The position numbers and the translations under genes were made by a program. A model generated the notes under the pieces. The model was not told the DNA's origin, ran no database searches, and saw only the letters and a program-made list of their open reading frames with translations. From Hallella colorans (GTDB lineage: Bacteria > Bacteroidota > Bacteroidia > Bacteroidales > Bacteroidaceae): a stretch of 64,000 bases of DNA. Below are positions 1-8,730 of this stretch, one piece after another. The stretch lies in contig NZ_QENY01000011.1 in the NCBI RefSeq assembly GCF_003096815.1, positions 36,220-100,219 on the forward strand. The letters are read 5' to 3'. Position 1 is the stretch's first letter. Each line of letters starts with the position of its first letter.

Positions 1-1
1 C

Positions 2-2458
2 ATAGAGAGCATATCCATTCTCAAGGACGCGGCAGCGGCCGCCGTCTATGGAGCGCGCGCGGCCAACGGCGTGATATTGGTCAAGACCAAGGGAGCCAAT
101 GGGGACAGAAAAAACCGTGTGAACTATCGCGGACAATACAACATGGTGATGGCCACCCAAATGCCACAATTCTTGGACGCATACCAGTTCGCGTTGCTCA
201 GGAACAGGGCCGTGGAGAACTCACCCGCCACCACCATCAAACCGTTTACCAACGAGCAACTCGAACAAATAAGGAACCACTCCAACCCCAACGTTTATGG
301 CAACGAGGACTACATGAGCTATCTCAACAACACGGGATGGAGCACCTCGCACAGCGTATCGGCCAACGGCGGGGGCAAGACCATGAGCTATTATCTCTCA
401 TTTGGTTATGCTGACAGCAAGGGGTTGTATAGCGGCGTAGGTCGCAAACGCCTCAACTACATGGCCAAGATAGATGTAAACGTGGCGCGCGGGTTGGCTC
501 TGTCGGTTTCGTTTGACGGTTCAAAAACACGCGCCAAGAACAGCAGTTATTTCACCATAGACAACGCTTACGCCTTCTCGCCGCTGCAAGTGGCGCGTTT
601 CGACAATGGCATGTTGGCGAGTATCGACGGCACCAATCCCCTGATTAGCGTCCAAGGATTGGGTGGATATATCAAGGACAATGGCAGCATGAGTTCCATT
701 GCCGTGAACCTCAACTACACGGCATCATGGCTTAAAGGGCTCACGGCTTACGTCAGAGGCGTGTTTGACGATAACAAGCGTGTCAAATCCACCGTCGACA
801 ACCCCGTGACGCTCTACACCTACGACGCTGACAAAGGGAGTTACGATGTTGATTCCAAGACCGTTTACCCCACGGCCAAAGCCACACAGGGGCAGGACGA
901 CTTTTTCTTTGACAGCCAACTGTACGAGGCGGGCGTCAACTTCAACCGCACATTCGTCGAGAAACACGACGTGGAAGGAATGTTAGTGGCCAACTACCAG
1001 CGCACGCACACACATTATATGAATGGTATAAACCTCGACAAAAGCGTCTACCCGGAGGTTATCGGCACAGCACAAAAAGCCAGACTGAACGGCAATGAGA
1101 TTTACAACCAGCGCGCCTCGCTCATTGGCCGCGCCAAATATGGCTTCGCGAACAAGTATTTTTACGAGTTCAGCTTCCGTCTTGACGGCAGCAACAACTT
1201 TCACCCTGACCGCCGATGGGGTTTCTTCCCGTCAATGTCAGCGGCTTGGGTCATCTCCAATGAAGAGTTTTTCCGCAATTGGAAACAAGGCATCCTATCC
1301 AACGCCAAGCTCAGAGCCTCTACAGGATGGCTCGGCAACGACGGTCTTGTGGGCGCTTACTCATACCTGCGCACGTACACAGAGACCGTCAACAGCGGCT
1401 ACAACGTCGGCGGAAACTTCACGCCCGGACTGATGATGTCAAGCAATCCAAATATCTTCCTCACTTGGGGCAAGAGTCACGACTACAACGTGGCGGCCGA
1501 CTTGGGTTTTTGGGGTGGACGATTTGGGCTGTCGTTCGAGTACTACCTGCGCTACGAGACTGACAAAATCACAGCCGTGCCAGACTATCTATACCCACCA
1601 TCGACTGGCGTGGACGGCATGGTGCCCAACAAGAACTTCAGCAAATTGAAAGCGTGGGGATGGGACTTGACGCTCAACCACCGCAACACCATCGGCAAAC
1701 TGAAATACAGCTTGGCGATCACCTTGGCCAAAAACAACGACAAATACATTGATTTCGGCGACGAGTCGACACAGCTCCCCAACCTCAGACGTAAGGGACG
1801 GAGCAGCATGGTATGGACCATGTACCAAGCAGACGGACTTTTCAAGAGCCAAGAGGAAATAGAATCGTATGGCGTAGACCAAGATGGCATGGGCAACGCG
1901 ACGCTCGCACCCGGCGACATCAAATACGTGGACCAAAACGGCGACCACAAAATCGATGCCAACGACCGTGTTTATGTAAGAAACTCCTCACGTCCGGACC
2001 TCGACATGGGGCTTCGCGTCAACCTGCAATACAAGGGATTTTTCATCAACGCCATGTTCCAAGGCGAATGGGGATACAAGCAGAACATCAGCGAGCTGTA
2101 CACGCTCGACAACGGAACGTTACAGAAATTTCAAAAATACCACCTCACCGACACGTGGACACCCGACAACCCCAACGCACGCTATCCACGAATCAAGTTC
2201 GCCACCAAGAACGACAACAATCGACGTCAATCCACGTTCTGGATTAGCGATTGCAATTTCATGCGCCTCAAACTGCTCAGCTTGGGCTATCAATTGCCGT
2301 CCACTTTGGTTCGCAAGCTAAAGATAAGCTCGGCCAGCGTGGCATTGCAGGGCAGCAATATCTTCACGATTACCAATCTGAAGAACATGGACCCAGAGTC
2401 TTTGCGAGGCTATCCCGTACAAAAAACCTATGGCATAACGCTGAGCCTTGGCTTCTAA
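2..2458 (+). CDS. SusC/RagA-family TonB-dependent outer-membrane transporter, 5' end outside the window
   Basis: This is the C-terminal part of a SusC-type porin, which with its SusD lipoprotein imports oligosaccharides or peptides across the outer membrane using TonB energy. The reading frame is open from the first bases of the window: the first codons encode the end of the plug domain (ISILKDAAAAAVYGARAANG, typical of SusC plugs), so the signal peptide, carboxypeptidase-like domain and most of the plug lie upstream. The remaining roughly 790 residues are a 22-strand-type barrel rich in aromatic and Asn/Gly positions, ending in a short beta-strand with terminal Phe (TYGITLSLGF) that fits a BAM recognition signal. 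The SusD gene follows 43 bases downstream, so the two are surely co-transcribed. The substrate cannot be told from the sequence. Confidence 0.95.
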   Translation: MESISILKDAAAAAVYGARAANGVILVKTKGANGDRKNRVNYRGQYNMVMATQMPQFLDAYQFALLRNRAVENSPATTIKPFTNEQLEQIRNHSNPNVYGNEDYMSYLNNTGWSTSHSVSANGGGKTMSYYLSFGYADSKGLYSGVGRKRLNYMAKIDVNVARGLALSVSFDGSKTRAKNSSYFTIDNAYAFSPLQVARFDNGMLASIDGTNPLISVQGLGGYIKDNGSMSSIAVNLNYTASWLKGLTAYVRGVFDDNKRVKSTVDNPVTLYTYDADKGSYDVDSKTVYPTAKATQGQDDFFFDSQLYEAGVNFNRTFVEKHDVEGMLVANYQRTHTHYMNGINLDKSVYPEVIGTAQKARLNGNEIYNQRASLIGRAKYGFANKYFYEFSFRLDGSNNFHPDRRWGFFPSMSAAWVISNEEFFRNWKQGILSNAKLRASTGWLGNDGLVGAYSYLRTYTETVNSGYNVGGNFTPGLMMSSNPNIFLTWGKSHDYNVAADLGFWGGRFGLSFEYYLRYETDKITAVPDYLYPPSTGVDGMVPNKNFSKLKAWGWDLTLNHRNTIGKLKYSLAITLAKNNDKYIDFGDESTQLPNLRRKGRSSMVWTMYQADGLFKSQEEIESYGVDQDGMGNATLAPGDIKYVDQNGDHKIDANDRVYVRNSSRPDLDMGLRVNLQYKGFFINAMFQGEWGYKQNISELYTLDNGTLQKFQKYHLTDTWTPDNPNARYPRIKFATKNDNNRRQSTFWISDCNFMRLKLLSLGYQLPSTLVRKLKISSASVALQGSNIFTITNLKNMDPESLRGYPVQKTYGITLSLGF

Positions 2459-2501
2459 AAAAGCCATACTTAATTTTCACACAATCACAATAGCATATCA
2501 A

Positions 2502-4247
2502 ATGTTTAGCTTCAAATATAAGTTTTACACCGCACTCGCCACCATCGCAATCTCTTTGACAGCCTGCGACAATCTCTTTGACGACGCGCCAAACGACAAA
2601 ATATCAGACAACAAGGTGTGGCAAAACAACCAACTGTTAGACGAATACGTCAACGGCTGGTATCGCAACATGAGCGACGGCTTCAAGACATTGGTTCCCT
2701 CCAATGCCTTGCTAAAGGGCATGTCGCGCTATTACATGCCATGGTTCACCGATCAGCTCTCCGTGGGCAAAGCCGATTGGCTCAACGCGGGCTATGGCGA
2801 CATTCTCCAAGGCAACCAAGAGACCATCACAAACTGGGCCAAAAGCCTATGGACCAAGGACTACAGCCAACTGCAATACATCAATTCATTCCTTGCCAAC
2901 GCAGACAAGGTGACCAACGCGGAGCGGCGCAAGCGCATAGAGGGCGAGGCCCATTTCTTTCGTGGCTATTATTATTACATGCTCTGGCGGCAGTTTGGCG
3001 GCGTGTTGCTCATAGACCATCCTTTCGATCCGCTCAACCACCCGGAACAATTCCCACGCGCAAGCTACCGGCAGATGGTGGATTTTATCGTGGCAGAGGC
3101 TGACAAGGCTGCCGAATCGCTCCCCGAGAAACACGAAAAGACGCAAGCGGGGCGCGTGACCAAGGTGGCCGCGCTCATGCTCAAGGCCAAAACCTACCTG
3201 TGGGCGTCAAGCCCCGTGTACCAAAACAAGACGCAAGAATATCTCGGGTTCAAGGACGACCAAAGCAAGGCAATGCTCCAAAAGGCCAAACAGGTCTACG
3301 AGCAACTGCTGGCTCTCAACGCCGTGTCGCTCGTGCCCATCGACGCCAACACCGAGGAGGACATCGCGAAAGCCTACCGCAAGATTTTCTTGACCAAGAA
3401 CTCGCAGGAGTCTATCCTTGAGTTGCAACACGCCGATGACGGCAACTACGCCACCAACTTCGGGCACAAGCTCGACCGCGACGCCGCCCCACCATCGGCG
3501 ACAGGCACCGTAGCCGCCTACACGCCCACCCAAAACCACGTGGACGAATACGGCATGCGAGCGGGAGCCACCTATGATCGCGCCAACCCCTACGCCAACC
3601 GGGATTACCGTTTCTACGCCAACATCGTGTACAATGGCGCCATGTTCCGCGGCAAAAAGATTGACGTGGCCACCACCGACGGCAAAAAGGGCGTGGACCT
3701 CAAGCCCTACGGCACCTCAGAGTCGGCCGCGGCAACCCGCACGGGCTACTATTTGGGCAAGTTCGTGGACGAGGACCAAACCATAGATTATAACGACACC
3801 TATGCCAGCAAACAAAATTACATCATCTGGCGATTGGCCGAGGCCATGCTCGACTATGCCGAGGTGTGTTACCGACTTGGCGACGAGGGCACGGCGTTGA
3901 AGATGGTCAACGCCATCAGGCAGCGCGCGCACATGGACCAACACAGCCACATCACATGGCAACGCATCGTGAACGAGCGGCGCGTGGAATTGGCTTTCGA
4001 GGAAACCACCTATTGGGACCTGTTCAGGTGGGGCATCGCCGAAGAGCGTCTTAACGGCAAGCAGACACCGCTCAAGAAAATGGTTATCACCGTAAAAGGT
4101 GGCAAAACAAAATACAAAGTGGAAAACTGCAACCGTTTCCCGGGTCGCGTGCGCAAATTTCAAAGCATGCAATATTACCTGCCCATCCCATGGAGTGAAA
4201 TCAAATACCACCACATAGCACAAAATCCTGAATGGAGCGAGGTGTAA
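2502..4247 (+). CDS. SusD/RagB-family outer-membrane lipoprotein
   Basis: This is the substrate-binding lipoprotein that caps the SusC pore just upstream. The ATG at 2502 is chosen because it is followed directly by a lipoprotein signal peptide with lipobox LTAC and lipidated Cys22; an in-frame start at 2448 would overlap susC and add 18 residues without signal character. The protein has 581 residues, usual for the family. The helical SusD/TPR core is visible in segments such as EAHFFRGYYYYMLWRQFGG and the C-terminal SusD signature (RRVELAFEETTYWDLFRWG; LPIPWSEI). No glycoside hydrolase is next to the pair within the window, so the ligand is unknown. Confidence 0.95.
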   Translation: MFSFKYKFYTALATIAISLTACDNLFDDAPNDKISDNKVWQNNQLLDEYVNGWYRNMSDGFKTLVPSNALLKGMSRYYMPWFTDQLSVGKADWLNAGYGDILQGNQETITNWAKSLWTKDYSQLQYINSFLANADKVTNAERRKRIEGEAHFFRGYYYYMLWRQFGGVLLIDHPFDPLNHPEQFPRASYRQMVDFIVAEADKAAESLPEKHEKTQAGRVTKVAALMLKAKTYLWASSPVYQNKTQEYLGFKDDQSKAMLQKAKQVYEQLLALNAVSLVPIDANTEEDIAKAYRKIFLTKNSQESILELQHADDGNYATNFGHKLDRDAAPPSATGTVAAYTPTQNHVDEYGMRAGATYDRANPYANRDYRFYANIVYNGAMFRGKKIDVATTDGKKGVDLKPYGTSESAAATRTGYYLGKFVDEDQTIDYNDTYASKQNYIIWRLAEAMLDYAEVCYRLGDEGTALKMVNAIRQRAHMDQHSHITWQRIVNERRVELAFEETTYWDLFRWGIAEERLNGKQTPLKKMVITVKGGKTKYKVENCNRFPGRVRKFQSMQYYLPIPWSEIKYHHIAQNPEWSEV

Positions 4248-4304
4248 ACGATGCCATCAACAAGTTTTAAACAATTATTCATAACATACAAAAAACAATA
4301 GATT

Positions 4305-5180
4305 ATGAAGAAAAAAATAACGCTATGCTTAGCACTCTTGGCCTTGCTGCCCATCGGCGCATCGGCTCAAACCACCTACAACCTGTTCCCCAAGTCGGAC
4401 GTGGACGCTGATGGATGGCTATGGCTCGACTCAGAAGAGAAGATAGAAAAATATGTAGGCCTTATCAACGAGGATGACTACCGGGTGGACCCCAAAGGTA
4501 AAGTGATACAAATGGTGTACGCCAATCAGCAGCCCGACTATCCACCTACCGAGGCAGATGCCAACATTCAGGGAGCGGGCACTGACGGCGAGACTGGCTC
4601 AGCGGGCTGCCGCACAGGAGCTTTGGTACTGCAACCAGCCAAGGGTTTTGCGTTAGTCAATGGTGGCGGTTTCGTGGTGTGCTTGCCATCATGCGCCACT
4701 TACGCCATCTGCTATTCGTCCAACAGCAAGATGACTGCCCGTATTGTGGCCACGAACAACGCTAACGCGGACATGACAAAAACGAGTAACAACGAGACAC
4801 CGATGGATACCGATGAGGGATGGCACGTGATTTCCGCCAAATATGTCTCGGTTTTCAATACCATGCCCAAGGGTATCAACAATTGGGATGGTATCGAAAA
4901 ACTCAACAATAACGACAATATAACCATTGCCGGTGACAAACCGGTGTACGTTTGGTTTCAAAGTTCCACGCGCGACACCGTGTACATACACGGCATCAAG
5001 GTGACGACCCCGAAAGAGCAAACATTGGGAATAGATCGCCACGCATGGCTGCCAAACGGCCATGCTCCACAAGCCGTCTATAAAATTGACGGCCGTCGTA
5101 TGGACAACAAAGCCGCGCTCCAACCGGGTCTCTATATCGTGACCACGAACAAAGGCAACCGTAAGGTGGTCGTGAGGTAA
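4305..5180 (+). CDS. Secreted protein of unknown function with C-terminal sorting-like tail
   Basis: I do not recognise a named family. The 291-residue protein has a clear signal peptide (MKKKITLCLALLALLPIGASA, cleavage before Gln22), then a domain of alternating beta segments and many Asn/Thr/Gly residues suggestive of a beta-sandwich. The tail resembles the compact C-terminal domains of many Bacteroidales secreted proteins (AVYKIDGRRM...LQPGLYIV...NRKVVVR) and may direct type IX secretion or surface attachment; this is inference. It lies 57 bases after susD on the same strand and probably belongs to the same operon, possibly as a surface glycan- or polymer-binding protein. Confidence 0.75.
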   Translation: MKKKITLCLALLALLPIGASAQTTYNLFPKSDVDADGWLWLDSEEKIEKYVGLINEDDYRVDPKGKVIQMVYANQQPDYPPTEADANIQGAGTDGETGSAGCRTGALVLQPAKGFALVNGGGFVVCLPSCATYAICYSSNSKMTARIVATNNANADMTKTSNNETPMDTDEGWHVISAKYVSVFNTMPKGINNWDGIEKLNNNDNITIAGDKPVYVWFQSSTRDTVYIHGIKVTTPKEQTLGIDRHAWLPNGHAPQAVYKIDGRRMDNKAALQPGLYIVTTNKGNRKVVVR

Positions 5181-5201
5181 TCCACCATCAAACGCCATCG
5201 A

Positions 5202-5245
5202 ACAATCCCCGACACACACCGCATAAGGCGTGGGCCGGGGATTGT
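5202..5245. terminator. Hairpin between convergent genes
   Basis: A perfect 10-bp inverted repeat (ACAATCCCCG at 5202-5211 with CGGGGATTGT at 5236-5245) encloses 24 bases between the convergent ends of the genes at 4305-5180 and 5298-6257. It lacks a strong T-run on either side, so it may be a weak bidirectional terminator or an mRNA 3'-end stabiliser. Confidence 0.45.
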
Positions 5246-5297
5246 CATTAACGCTGGGTGACACATACGACATGCACCGCGAAAAAATCTTCAGTAA

Positions 5298-6257
5298 TTA
5301 TCGCACCACTACCTTTCGCGTGGTGCCATCCATGTACTTCACAATATTTACACCCTTTCGCATTCGGGGCAAAACGCGCCCATCCAATCCATAAATGGCT
5401 TTGACACGTCGTGGAGACGTTGTAGTGTTCAAGCCCATACTGTTTTTGGGCGGCATGATACCTATCACCATCGACTGCTGTTGCGAGTAGTTATTCTCGC
5501 CCATGGACAAGTCTATGTCGAAATAGTCATCGCTTTTTCCGCGCCATCCCCAGTTGATGTGCACTTCGCCCATGGCGTTGTAGCCATCCACCACCCAAGC
5601 GTGGCCACCCTGCGCGGGACTGTTGCCCGAATAGAAGACAGGACGTCCCTCGGACAGCTCGGTGAAAATGAGATCCATCCATTGCTCCTTGGTGTAGTCC
5701 GCACGTTTCAGATAGCGTATCTTCTCACCGTCATAACGGAAATTCTCCACCATATCACGAGGGATATTGCCATAGGCAAAGGCCGAGCTGCCTGACAATT
5801 GGTACATCATGCCCACCGACACGCCAACGTGAAAACAGAGCGTCGACACCGCATCGGCCTCATCGTCGGAGTAGTTTCGGTAACTTGCCAAAGAAAAATA
5901 ATTGTCGCGCATCTTATCCCAAAGATACTTTGTCTCACCAAAATTGGCCGAAAGCTCGCCGCCACCAAACAGTGGCTTGTAAGTCTTGGAGCCCTGCCCC
6001 ATCTCAGGATAGTTGTAATACTTCATGATTTGGGCCAAAGCCAAGGCGACGCAGCCCACCGGACAATGACGCTCCACGCCGTCTTTGTCTTTCTTTGTGG
6101 GGCATTGCTCATTGAAAGGCTTGCCTTGCGCCCATGTCGTTTTTAGCAGCGGCGCCACCGAAGGCTTATGCCGCGAAGGGTTGGGAGCCACCAGTTGCGC
6201 TGCCGCCGTCAAGGCGGCGAGCAACAGCGTGGCCACGCACAGAGCGTATCTTCTCAT
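5298..6257 (-). CDS. C10-family cysteine peptidase (streptopain/interpain type) without the usual prodomain
   Basis: Secreted thiol protease of the streptopain family. The 319-residue product has a signal peptide (cleavage near residues 20-21) and then almost at once the mature-enzyme signature. The nucleophile is Cys69 in CPVGCVALALAQIMKYY, the catalytic His is in GGHAWVVDGY (about residue 217), and HINWGWRG contains the conserved Asn/Trp. Streptopain and interpain carry a long inhibitory propeptide; here only about 15 residues separate the signal peptide from the catalytic domain. The C-terminus (VKAIYGLDGRVL...TRKVVVR) resembles a type IX sorting tail. The gene starts 26 bases after the leucine-rich-repeat gene on the same strand, so the two probably form an operon. 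Confidence 0.88.
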   Translation of the reverse strand: MRRYALCVATLLLAALTAAAQLVAPNPSRHKPSVAPLLKTTWAQGKPFNEQCPTKKDKDGVERHCPVGCVALALAQIMKYYNYPEMGQGSKTYKPLFGGGELSANFGETKYLWDKMRDNYFSLASYRNYSDDEADAVSTLCFHVGVSVGMMYQLSGSSAFAYGNIPRDMVENFRYDGEKIRYLKRADYTKEQWMDLIFTELSEGRPVFYSGNSPAQGGHAWVVDGYNAMGEVHINWGWRGKSDDYFDIDLSMGENNYSQQQSMVIGIMPPKNSMGLNTTTSPRRVKAIYGLDGRVLPRMRKGVNIVKYMDGTTRKVVVR

Positions 6258-6283
6258 CTGTCGTAGTTTAAAATACTTTTAGC

Positions 6284-7588
6284 TTACTTGACCACCTTCA
6301 TTGTTTTGCCACCTTGGCGCACCACGTACACACCCGGTGTCAGGGTTTGCCATTCGGCGGCCACACGCTTGCCATCAAGCGTAAAGATATCAACCTTGCC
6401 TTCGCTTACAACGCTCGCGGCATTGATGCCTACTGTCCCGGTCACTTTGGTCAGCGTGGTGGTAAACGCATTCTTGCCACTGAATTTAGGCAACTTGGCG
6501 TTAGTCATCTCGCAGTAAACGCCCTCGGGATGGTCAGCGACGAACGTAAACACGCCGTTGGCCTCCGTATAGTCGGTACCCGCCACAAGCGCGGTGCCAT
6601 CTTTCTTGTGCCAAGTGAACTTGGTGGCCTCGCCATCAACGCTGCTCTGGGCTGAGAGGTCTACAGTTTTCTTGCTGGTCTCGTCTATTTGCAACTTTTC
6701 TTGCGGCGCGTAAAAAAGCGTCTTGATATTCTTCGTGGGCAGCGTGGCAAGCGTGAAATAGTTGTTTGAGATGTTGGCCGTTTTTATCTCGGTGTATTTC
6801 AACTCCGTCAAACGGTTGTTCATGGCAAACAGTCGGCCGGTCTTCAAGCCTGTGTTGGCAGTCAAATCCAATGTCTTGAGGTTGTTGTTGTTGACGCTAA
6901 CATAGAGGCCAGCCGTGGTATTGTTGCCCAAATTGAGTGTTTCCATCTCACAATTCAATGCGTAAATATCTCTCAGTTTGGTGTTATGGCTCAGATCAAG
7001 GTTCACAATCTTGTTTTGGGTAAGCATGAGCTTGGTCAGATTTGTGAGCGCGGAAGCGTCAAAACCATTCAACTTGTTGTTTTGCAAATTAAGTTTTGTC
7101 ACCGATGATGGCAACTTAACAGATGTGAGCAAGTTGTTGCTCAGGTCCACATCGTTGAGTTTGGTGTTCTGGCTCAAATCCAGCTCCGTCAGTTTGTTGC
7201 CGTTGGCGTATAGCCATACCAACTCGGTGGCCTTGCTCACGTCGAGCGCCGTGACGCCAGTTCCTTTCACGTTGGAGGTGCACTCAAAATCGTTGAGTGG
7301 CTTGGTGGCGTATATTTTCACCTTGCCCTCGCCTTTGGGAGTGCCTGTTACGGCCTTGGCCTTAACGTCATAATTGTCATACACACCTACGAGCTTGGCA
7401 GCCTCCACAATAGTTCCGTCGCCCCAATCGATGGAGACGATATTTTCCTCGGCTACGGCACTGCCAAAATCGAGCTCGTGCTCTGTACCATCCGCGGTGT
7501 AAGTCAACGTGATGACCGGTTCTTGCTGTTGTGCGTTCGCAGACACTACCAACGCAAAAAGAATGAATAATGAGTAAAATTTCTTCAT
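6284..7588 (-). CDS. Secreted leucine-rich-repeat protein with C-terminal sorting-like tail
   Basis: The 434-residue protein starts at the ATG at 7588, which leads straight into a signal peptide (MKKFYSLFILFALVVSANA). A longer in-frame extension upstream is AT-rich and overlaps the promoter. Residues of about 100-320 hold irregular LRRs of roughly 21 residues (for example LDLSQNTKLNDVDLSNNLLT), which build a curved protein-binding surface. An Ig-like segment follows, and the tail (VDIFTLDGKRV...GVYVVRQGGKTMKVVK) fits a type IX secretion signal. The C10 peptidase gene follows directly, so the LRR protein may be an adhesin or a partner of the protease; that link is inference. Confidence 0.82.
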   Translation of the reverse strand: MKKFYSLFILFALVVSANAQQQEPVITLTYTADGTEHELDFGSAVAEENIVSIDWGDGTIVEAAKLVGVYDNYDVKAKAVTGTPKGEGKVKIYATKPLNDFECTSNVKGTGVTALDVSKATELVWLYANGNKLTELDLSQNTKLNDVDLSNNLLTSVKLPSSVTKLNLQNNKLNGFDASALTNLTKLMLTQNKIVNLDLSHNTKLRDIYALNCEMETLNLGNNTTAGLYVSVNNNNLKTLDLTANTGLKTGRLFAMNNRLTELKYTEIKTANISNNYFTLATLPTKNIKTLFYAPQEKLQIDETSKKTVDLSAQSSVDGEATKFTWHKKDGTALVAGTDYTEANGVFTFVADHPEGVYCEMTNAKLPKFSGKNAFTTTLTKVTGTVGINAASVVSEGKVDIFTLDGKRVAAEWQTLTPGVYVVRQGGKTMKVVK

Positions 7589-7659
7589 AAAAATAATGTT
7601 AATGGTGTTTGTAAAAAAAGTTATTAAGCGTTCTTTCAAGCATAATGCTTTGATAGTTG

Positions 7660-7690
7660 CAAATATATATATTTTTATTGACAATACAAA
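7660..7690 (-). promoter_or_regulatory. Bacteroidetes-type promoter of the LRR-C10 peptidase operon
   Basis: On the minus strand, TATATTTG (7667-7660) matches the -7 consensus TAnnTTTG and TTTG (7690-7687) matches the -33 element with a 19-base gap. The predicted start lies about 65 bases upstream of the LRR start codon. Confidence 0.65.
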
Positions 7691-7775
7691 CAATAAAAAA
7701 AACATTTTCAAACATAAACTCCCGTTTATCACCTTTAATTTCAGTTTTAACCAACATAAACGTTCTCAAAACAGG

Positions 7776-7810
7776 AGGAGGGAATTTCTGCGCATCAGAA
7801 ATTCCCTCCT
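7776..7810 (-). terminator. Terminator of the bamD-rpoZ-DUF4293 operon
   Basis: A perfect 15-bp stem (AGGAGGGAATTTCTG with its complement at 7796-7810) and 5-base loop lie 70 bases past the DUF4293 stop codon. On the minus strand the hairpin is followed by a short T-run (GTTTTGAG). Confidence 0.75.
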
Positions 7811-7878
7811 TATATTATTAGGACCATCTAAAAGCAGCGTCCAAAGACGCAAGCCGATCGTCCCATCCAAATGTTTTC

Positions 7879-8328
7879 TTATCTTATTCTGTCCATCGAC
7901 CGCACCAATTTCTCGTCTGCCAAGATGCCACGACGAGCCAAGGCGAGCAACACCACCGTCACAAATGGCAAGCAAGCAGCAAACGACACGTGAAAAGTGC
8001 CGCCCGTTTGAAACTCGTTGAGCGCACAAAATGCGTAATACACATACCATGCGAAGCACAACACCATACTCACGGCGCAGAGCTTTGCTTGCGTCTTACG
8101 CCGCTTATACAGAAAAATAGTGACAAATGCCAACACACCCGTCACCACCAAATCAACGAATGGTAAAGGGTAGGCGCGAAACGTGCCGTCCGTATAGAGA
8201 CCAAGGTTATACCATACCATCGACAGACCCATGCCTTTAGGCTCTATCTCGCCGATAGGCAAACATAGGCAAGCGATAAGTGCCATCAAGGCCAAAAGCA
8301 GGTATATGGTTTGCTTACGCTGTATCAT
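7879..8328 (-). CDS. DUF4293 family membrane protein
   Basis: This 149-residue protein shows four hydrophobic segments (about 7-24, 57-76, 82-103 and 116-133), a short loop with conserved Trp/Tyr after the first helix, and a basic KRRKTQAK loop between helices two and three. That pattern fits DUF4293, a small inner-membrane family of unknown function almost confined to Bacteroidetes. It is the last gene of the bamD-rpoZ-DUF4293 set, an order known from other Bacteroidales, and is followed by a strong terminator. Confidence 0.8.
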   Translation of the reverse strand: MIQRKQTIYLLLALMALIACLCLPIGEIEPKGMGLSMVWYNLGLYTDGTFRAYPLPFVDLVVTGVLAFVTIFLYKRRKTQAKLCAVSMVLCFAWYVYYAFCALNEFQTGGTFHVSFAACLPFVTVVLLALARRGILADEKLVRSMDRIR

Positions 8329-8348
8329 TTACATGGCCTCCTATAGCA

Positions 8349-8669
8349 TTATCCTTTCGAGGTGTCTCTGTAATAGATATTTCCCTCTATAAACTCTTGA
8401 GTGGCCAACATCGTGGGCTTAGGCAATTTTTCGTAGTAGCGGCTAATCTCTATCTGCTCGCGATTCTCAAACACCTCCTCGAGCGAATCGTTGTACGAAG
8501 CAAACTCCGCCAACTTCTTGCTCAAGTCTTGCTTGATTTCCACAGCTATCTGATTGGCGCGCTTGCCAATGATGGCCACACTCTCATAAATGTTTCCAGT
8601 CTCTTCACAAAGATCCATGACATTACGGGTCACGGTGTTAACTGGAGCGTTTGATTTTTTGTAATCCAT
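8349..8669 (-). CDS. rpoZ: RNA polymerase omega subunit, Rpb6/RpoZ family (Bacteroidetes type)
   Basis: The 106-residue protein matches the divergent Bacteroidetes omega/Rpb6 family: MDYKKSNAPVNTVTRNVMDL at the start, then IYESVAIIGKRANQIAVEIK (the conserved helix contacting beta-prime) and a C-terminal tail with FIEGNIYYRDTSKG. It helps assemble and stabilise RNA polymerase in the cytoplasm. It sits between bamD (62 bases upstream) and the DUF4293 gene (20 bases downstream), all on the minus strand. Confidence 0.88.
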   Translation of the reverse strand: MDYKKSNAPVNTVTRNVMDLCEETGNIYESVAIIGKRANQIAVEIKQDLSKKLAEFASYNDSLEEVFENREQIEISRYYEKLPKPTMLATQEFIEGNIYYRDTSKG

Positions 8670-8730
8670 TATATAATAATTGATATTTAGTTTTTATCTG
8701 TTGTTATCCACATCGCACACAGGCCAATCG

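Noticed and set aside
2448..2501. Upstream in-frame start for the first SusD gene
   Set aside because: It overlaps the susC end and would add residues before the signal peptide; the ATG at 2502 gives a proper lipoprotein signal.
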